Shown piece after piece: positions 1 to 5,087 of a stretch of DNA of 5,087 bases. Under the pieces are notes generated by a model that saw nothing but the letters and a program-made list of their open reading frames with translations, had not been told where the DNA came from and made no database searches. The stretch covers positions 1 to 5,087 of the forward strand of contig CAAFMM010000367.1 of the NCBI GenBank assembly GCA_900764025.1. Direction: 5' to 3'. Within the stretch, counting starts at the first letter, position 1; each line of letters opens with the position of its first letter. A program made the translations under genes and the position numbers. This DNA comes from an uncultured Collinsella sp. GTDB lineage: Bacteria; Actinomycetota; Coriobacteriia; Coriobacteriales; Coriobacteriaceae.

Positions 1-382
1 CAACTACAAGCAGCTCATCCCCGATTCGTGCGTGACGAGCGTCAAGATCGACGTCGCCGCCTTTAACGCCGCCCTCAAGCGCGTGGCCGTTATCGCGAGC
101 GCCAACCCCGCCGTCAAGTTCGAGATCGATGTCGAGAACGGGCAGATGGGCCTGTCCTCCATTTCCAATGACCAGGACCTTGCACAGGAGACGATCGATG
201 TCGAGGCCGAGGGCGAGTCGGGTACCATCGCCTTCAACTACCACTACATCTTCGGCTGCCTCAATGCCCTGTCCAAGGAGAAGGAGATCACGCTGGAGCT
301 CAAGAGCTACTCGCAGGCGGGCATCTTCAAGTCCTACGACAAGATCAACTACCTGTACCTGGTCATGCCGGTCCGCATCTAG
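1..382 (+). CDS. dnaN: DNA polymerase III beta subunit (sliding clamp), C-terminal part, 5' truncated by window edge
   Basis: The beta clamp is a ring-shaped homodimer that encircles DNA, tethers DNA polymerase III to the template and binds many repair partners through a cleft in its third domain. The reading frame starts at base 2 and gives 126 residues to a TAG stop at 380-382. The family is usually about 365-380 residues, so only the third clamp domain is present. Family marks are NYKQLIP at the beginning (the hinge into domain 3), an FNYHYIFGCLNAL segment matching the usual FN..Y..D.L.AL, and the closing YLVMPVRI, which corresponds to the conserved YxVMPMRL tail that forms part of the partner-binding cleft. 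The conservative M-to-V and L-to-I changes in that tail look harmless. recF follows after 10 bases, as in many bacteria, so co-transcription is likely. Nothing suggests the gene is broken; the missing part lies upstream of the window. Confidence 0.96.
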   Translation, partial: NYKQLIPDSCVTSVKIDVAAFNAALKRVAVIASANPAVKFEIDVENGQMGLSSISNDQDLAQETIDVEAEGESGTIAFNYHYIFGCLNALSKEKEITLELKSYSQAGIFKSYDKINYLYLVMPVRI

Positions 383-392
383 CAACCGCCCT

Positions 393-1499
393 ATGACCAT
401 GTTCGCCCGCGATCTTTCCGTCGCGCACTACCGCAGCTTCGATAACTATCGTCTTGCCCTGGACGAGGGCGTGACGATACTTGCGGGACCCAACGCGGCG
501 GGAAAGACCAATCTCATAGAGGCGCTGCAGCTGCTGACGAGCGGCGCCTCGTTTAGGCATCCGACCGCAGCCGAGCTCGTCCATGATGGCGTGGGCTCGT
601 GCAAGGTCGAGCTGAGGCTCGAGGGCGACGGCCGCGTGCTTGATATGGGATTGAGCGCGGAGGACGGTAAGCGCTCGTTTAGCCGCAACGGCAAGAGATG
701 CTCTGCCGCCGGTGTGCGCGGGGTTCTGCCGAGCGTGCTGTTTTGCCCCGACCATCTGGACATGGTTAAACGAGGCGCCAGTGTGCGCCGCGCTGCCCTC
801 GATGACTTTGGCATGCAACTGAGCGCACGCTATGCCGATCTTGCGAGCACCTATGGGCGCTGCGTGACCCAGCGTAACGCCTTGCTCAAGGAGACCTGGT
901 GCTGCCGCGAGATGCTCGGCGCGTGGAACGAATCGATTGCCCGCGCGGGCTCGGCCCTGCTCGTGCACCGGTTGGCCCTGCTCGACCGGCTGGCGGGCCA
1001 TGTGCGCGCGGCCTACGGGCAAGTGGCGTCCGGTGAAGCCGCCAACGTGTCCTATGCGTCCACGCTGGGGGATTTGCCCCAGGTCGAGAATCGCGAAGAG
1101 CTGAAGGGTTGGGCGTACGAGCGCATGCTGGCCGCCCTTGATGAGCACGCCGACGAGGAAATTCGCCGCGGCGTGACGTTGGTGGGGCCGCATCGCGACG
1201 AGATTGAATTTACCGTGGCGGGTCGCTCCGCCCGTTCATTTGCCAGCCAGGGTCAGCAGCGAACGTTGGTGCTGTCCTGGAAGGTGGCCGAGGTGGCCGT
1301 GGCTCGCGATGTCCTTGGCACCGCCCCACTGCTGCTTTTGGACGACGTGATGAGCGAGCTCGACGGCGAGCGTCGCGGCGCTTTCCTGCGTCTGATCGGC
1401 GATGATATCCAGGCGGTCATAACCACGACCAACCTGGGGTACTTTACCGATGACCTGCTTGATCGAGCCAAGGTGGTGAGCATGGGTGAGACGTGCTAA
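393..1499 (+). CDS. recF: DNA replication and repair protein RecF (SMC-like ATPase)
   Basis: RecF is a cytoplasmic ATPase of the ABC/SMC-like class. With RecO and RecR it helps load RecA at single-strand gaps and stalled forks. This start gives 368 residues, close to the 357 of E. coli. Visible motifs are Walker A GPNAAGKT at residues 32-39, the RR.ALD and QRNALLK region in the middle, GPHRDE at 265-270, the ABC signature SQGQQRT at 285-291, and Walker B plus D-loop LLLLDDVMSELD at 313-324 with D317/D318. All ATPase elements are intact. In many relatives the Walker A reads N-x-Q-GKT; here the Q is an alanine (A36), and the usual FSPEDL segment reads FCPDHL. ATG 393 and ATG 399 (residue 3) are both possible starts; no Shine-Dalgarno site precedes either, so translation probably relies on coupling to dnaN. 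The frame is open further upstream inside dnaN, but that part does not resemble RecF. The 3' end overlaps dciA by 14 bases. Confidence 0.96.
   Translation: MTMFARDLSVAHYRSFDNYRLALDEGVTILAGPNAAGKTNLIEALQLLTSGASFRHPTAAELVHDGVGSCKVELRLEGDGRVLDMGLSAEDGKRSFSRNGKRCSAAGVRGVLPSVLFCPDHLDMVKRGASVRRAALDDFGMQLSARYADLASTYGRCVTQRNALLKETWCCREMLGAWNESIARAGSALLVHRLALLDRLAGHVRAAYGQVASGEAANVSYASTLGDLPQVENREELKGWAYERMLAALDEHADEEIRRGVTLVGPHRDEIEFTVAGRSARSFASQGQQRTLVLSWKVAEVAVARDVLGTAPLLLLDDVMSELDGERRGAFLRLIGDDIQAVITTTNLGYFTDDLLDRAKVVSMGETC
1471..1480 (+). promoter_or_regulatory. Ribosome-binding site for dciA, inside the recF end
   Basis: The purine-rich run AGGTGGTGAG lies five bases ahead of GTG 1486 and is the only Shine-Dalgarno-like sequence nearby. 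An in-frame TGA at 1477-1479 prevents any start further upstream, so together they fix GTG 1486 as the likely start. The ATG at 1482 is in the recF frame and is not the dciA start. Confidence 0.6.
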
Positions 1500-2049
1500 T
1501 TACGAGCGCGAGAGCGAGACGGTCGCCTTCAATGGCTTTTTGAACGCAGAGCGCCAGCGCATCCTGGCGGCTGCAACGCCTAAGCGCCGTGCGCAGATGG
1601 AGGCTGCCGAGGAGTCGCGCGCGGTCTATCGCGCGTGGAACGCGGTGTGCTCGGGCACGCGCGAGGGGCGGCATGTGACGGGTCTGCGCTACCTGCCCGA
1701 GTCCAATGAGCTGCTGGTATATCTCGATTCGCCCTCGTGGACGCAGGAAATGACGCTGTTGCGTGAGATCATCCGCGCGCGCATGGAGCGCGCCGGTGCG
1801 CATGTGGACGGCCTGGTGTTCAAAACCACCGCACCCGGTCACACGCCGCCCGCCGCCAAGGAGCGCCTGCGCCCGGCGACGACCGAGCGCCCGCCGGCCC
1901 CGCACGCCGACCTAAGTGAGGCCGAGCGCACCGAGATTGAGCGCCAAGTGGCGCCCGTCGAAGACCAAAAACTGCGCGAGGCCCTCGAGAATGCCATGAG
2001 AGCCAGTGCCGAGTGGGCCAAGGGCGTGCAAAGCAAAAAAGAGCCTTAA
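1486..2049 (+). CDS. dciA: DUF721 / DciA-family protein, probable replicative helicase loader or operator
   Basis: DciA proteins (DUF721) interact with the replicative helicase DnaB and are thought to be the ancestral bacterial helicase loader, used where DnaC or DnaI is absent. The M. tuberculosis member Rv0004 sits in the same place between recF and gyrB. This product has 187 residues. Residues 1-45 are charged and probably helical. The DUF721 core, with a KH-like fold in the family, spans about 46-114: VYRAWNAVCSG with W51, then the strand LLVYLDSPSWTQEM with W85, a helix, and a closing VDGLVFKT. Residues 115-140 form a proline-rich linker. Residues 143-180 (LSEAERTEIERQV... LREALENAM) look like a helical tail, also seen in some other family members. 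The start is GTG 1486, with an in-frame stop just upstream. The 14-base overlap with recF suggests translational coupling. The family call rests on position plus the core pattern; direct helicase binding is inferred. Confidence 0.88.
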   Translation: MRRANYERESETVAFNGFLNAERQRILAAATPKRRAQMEAAEESRAVYRAWNAVCSGTREGRHVTGLRYLPESNELLVYLDSPSWTQEMTLLREIIRARMERAGAHVDGLVFKTTAPGHTPPAAKERLRPATTERPPAPHADLSEAERTEIERQVAPVEDQKLREALENAMRASAEWAKGVQSKKEP

Positions 2050-2075
2050 ATCGCATCTGGTGGCCTTGTAGAGCC

Positions 2076-2102
2076 AAATACCCTCGTTCCCGAGGGTATT
2101 TT

Positions 2103-2105
<3 letters not shown>
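2076..2105 (+). terminator. Rho-independent terminator after dciA
   Basis: A perfect 11-base-pair inverted repeat has AAATACCCTCG at 2076-2086 pairing with CGAGGGTATTT at 2091-2101 around a TTCC loop. It is followed without a gap by T residues, giving seven consecutive Ts at 2099-2105. The outer A-T pairs overlap the T tract, as is common in intrinsic terminators. It lies 26 bases after the dciA stop and upstream of gyrB, so it should end the dnaN-recF-dciA transcript. The opposite strand offers only a three-base T run after the hairpin, so it acts mainly on + strand transcripts. Confidence 0.93.
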
Positions 2106-4185
<2,080 letters not shown>

Positions 4186-4186
4186 G

Positions 4187-4192
4187 AGGAGG
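4187..4192 (+). promoter_or_regulatory. Ribosome-binding site of gyrA
   Basis: A perfect AGGAGG, extended to AGGAGGT, lies in the short gap after the gyrB stop, four bases before GTG 4197. It supports the long, acidic-extension form of GyrA over internal starts such as ATG at residues 11, 19 or 87, none of which has a comparable site. Confidence 0.85.
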
Positions 4193-4196
4193 TAAC

Positions 4197-5087
4197 GTGG
4201 CAGACGATATCAACAATAACGAGGATATGGACGAGGCCGGCGATGCCGGTATGCCCGATGATCTGAAGCGCCTGCTTGCCCGTGCTGAGCAGGGCGAGGA
4301 CGGCGACCCGGACGCCTATAACCCCGATGCCGATGATGATGAGGAAGAAGACGACGCTGAGCTCGAGGAGAGCTTTGGCGAAGTCGATCGCGGCGCCTCG
4401 GCCGGCGAGGATATCAACGGCGGCCAGCTCCAGATTTCGGAGTTCGGTCGCGAGATGAAGCAGTCGTTCATCGAGTATTCGATGTCAGTCATCACGGCGC
4501 GCGCCCTGCCGGACGTGCGCGACGGCTTAAAGCCGGTGCACCGCCGCATCCTGTACGCGATGAACGAGAGCGGCATCTACCCCAACCGCCCACATAAGAA
4601 GTCGGCCTGGACGGTCGGCGAAGTTATCGGTAAGTACCATCCGCACGGTGACTTCGCGGTCTACGAGGCCATGGTTCGCCTGGCGCAGTGGTTCTCCATG
4701 CGCACGCCGCTCATCGATGGTCACGGCAACTTCGGTAACATCGACGGCGACGGCGCGGCGGCCATGCGTTACACCGAGAGCCGCCTGGCAAAGCCCGCCA
4801 TGGAACTGCTGCGCGACCTGCAGAAGGATACCGTCGACTGGCAGCCCAACTACGACGAATCGCTCGCCGAGCCCGTGGCGCTGCCTGCGCGCTTCCCCAA
4901 CCTGCTGGTTAACGGCAGCCAAGGCATCGCCGTCGGCATGGCCACCAACATCGCCCCGCATAACCTCACCGAGGCGATCGAGGCCACCTGCTACCTGATC
5001 GACAACCCCGACGCCACCGTCGACGAGCTCATGCAGATCATGCCCGGTCCGGACTTCCCCACCGGTGCCATCATCATGGGCAGTGCC
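4197..5087 (+). CDS. gyrA: DNA gyrase subunit A, N-terminal part, 3' truncated by window edge
   Basis: GyrA carries the active-site tyrosine that cuts and rejoins DNA during supercoiling, and is a fluoroquinolone target. The window holds 297 codons without a stop; full GyrA is usually above 800 residues, so part of the breakage-reunion domain and the whole DNA-wrapping domain lie beyond the edge. Residues 1-75 are an acidic extension (about 30 Asp/Glu against 4 Lys/Arg). The canonical domain starts near [12 protein letters not shown] at 80-91, about 70 residues later than in E. coli. [15 protein letters not shown] at 103-117 is typical. The catalytic tyrosine is Y192 in AAAMRYTE, preceded by R191 (E. 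coli R121/Y122). I244 in [10 protein letters not shown] corresponds to the DNA-intercalating Ile174. The quinolone region reads [10 protein letters not shown] at 148-157: F153 replaces E. coli Ser83 and E157 replaces Asp87. GTG 4197 is chosen for its strong ribosome-binding site. ParC is the alternative, but position next to gyrB argues for GyrA. Confidence 0.97.
   Translation, partial: MADDINNNEDMDEAGDAGMPDDLKRLLARAEQGEDGDPDAYNPDADDDEEEDDAELEESFGEVDRGASAGEDINGGQLQISEFGREMKQSFIEYSMSVITARALPDVRDGLKPVHRRILYAMNESGIYPNRPHKKSAWTVGEVIGKYHPHGDFAVYEAMVRLAQWFSMRTPLIDGHGNFGNIDGDGAAAMRYTESRLAKPAMELLRDLQKDTVDWQPNYDESLAEPVALPARFPNLLVNGSQGIAVGMATNIAPHNLTEAIEATCYLIDNPDATVDELMQIMPGPDFPTGAIIMGSA

Noticed and set aside
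129..392. A longer recF beginning inside dnaN.
   Set aside because: The extra 88 residues are the +1 shifted reading of dnaN, Arg/Ser-rich and unlike any RecF; RecF similarity begins right after ATG 393.
363..1193. A 276-codon open frame on the - strand opposite recF.
   Set aside because: It lies wholly opposite a well-supported gene, has no recognisable motif, and is the expected by-product of GC-rich codon use.
4527..4961. A 144-codon open frame on the - strand opposite gyrA.
   Set aside because: The + strand here encodes the conserved gyrase active site, so the antisense frame is not credible as a gene.

Overview
This window is a stretch of the conserved bacterial replication-initiation locus, all genes on the + strand, in the order dnaN (3' end), recF, dciA (DUF721), gyrB, gyrA (5' part). 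I see no mobile elements, CRISPR arrays, tRNA or rRNA genes, and no undescribed system. It is ordinary core chromosome with a few details worth checking.

Organism: the DNA is GC-rich with strong G/C preference at third codon positions. A DUF721 gene between recF and gyrB is the arrangement known from Actinobacteria (M. tuberculosis has Rv0004 there). The protein sequences resemble gut Coriobacteriia such as Collinsella more than mycobacteria or streptomycetes. The genus is an inference from memory of family sequences, not the result of a search.

Layout: bases 1-382 encode the last 126 residues of the beta clamp. After a 10-base gap, recF (393-1499) follows without a visible Shine-Dalgarno site. 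The dciA gene (1486-2049) overlaps the recF end by 14 bases. A strong intrinsic terminator (2076-2105) closes this first transcription unit. A 105-base gap (2050-2154) holds the terminator, a weak candidate promoter and the gyrB ribosome-binding site. Then gyrB (2155-4185) and gyrA (from 4197, open at the window edge) form a second unit with an 11-base gap.

How they work together: the clamp holds polymerase III on DNA, RecF acts at stalled or gapped forks, DciA helps load or operate the replicative helicase, and GyrB plus GyrA make the gyrase that relieves positive supercoils ahead of the fork.

The most interesting details are in GyrA. It has a phenylalanine at the position equivalent to E. 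coli Ser83, the main fluoroquinolone-resistance site. It also has a roughly 70-residue, strongly acidic N-terminal extension ahead of the canonical start of the domain.
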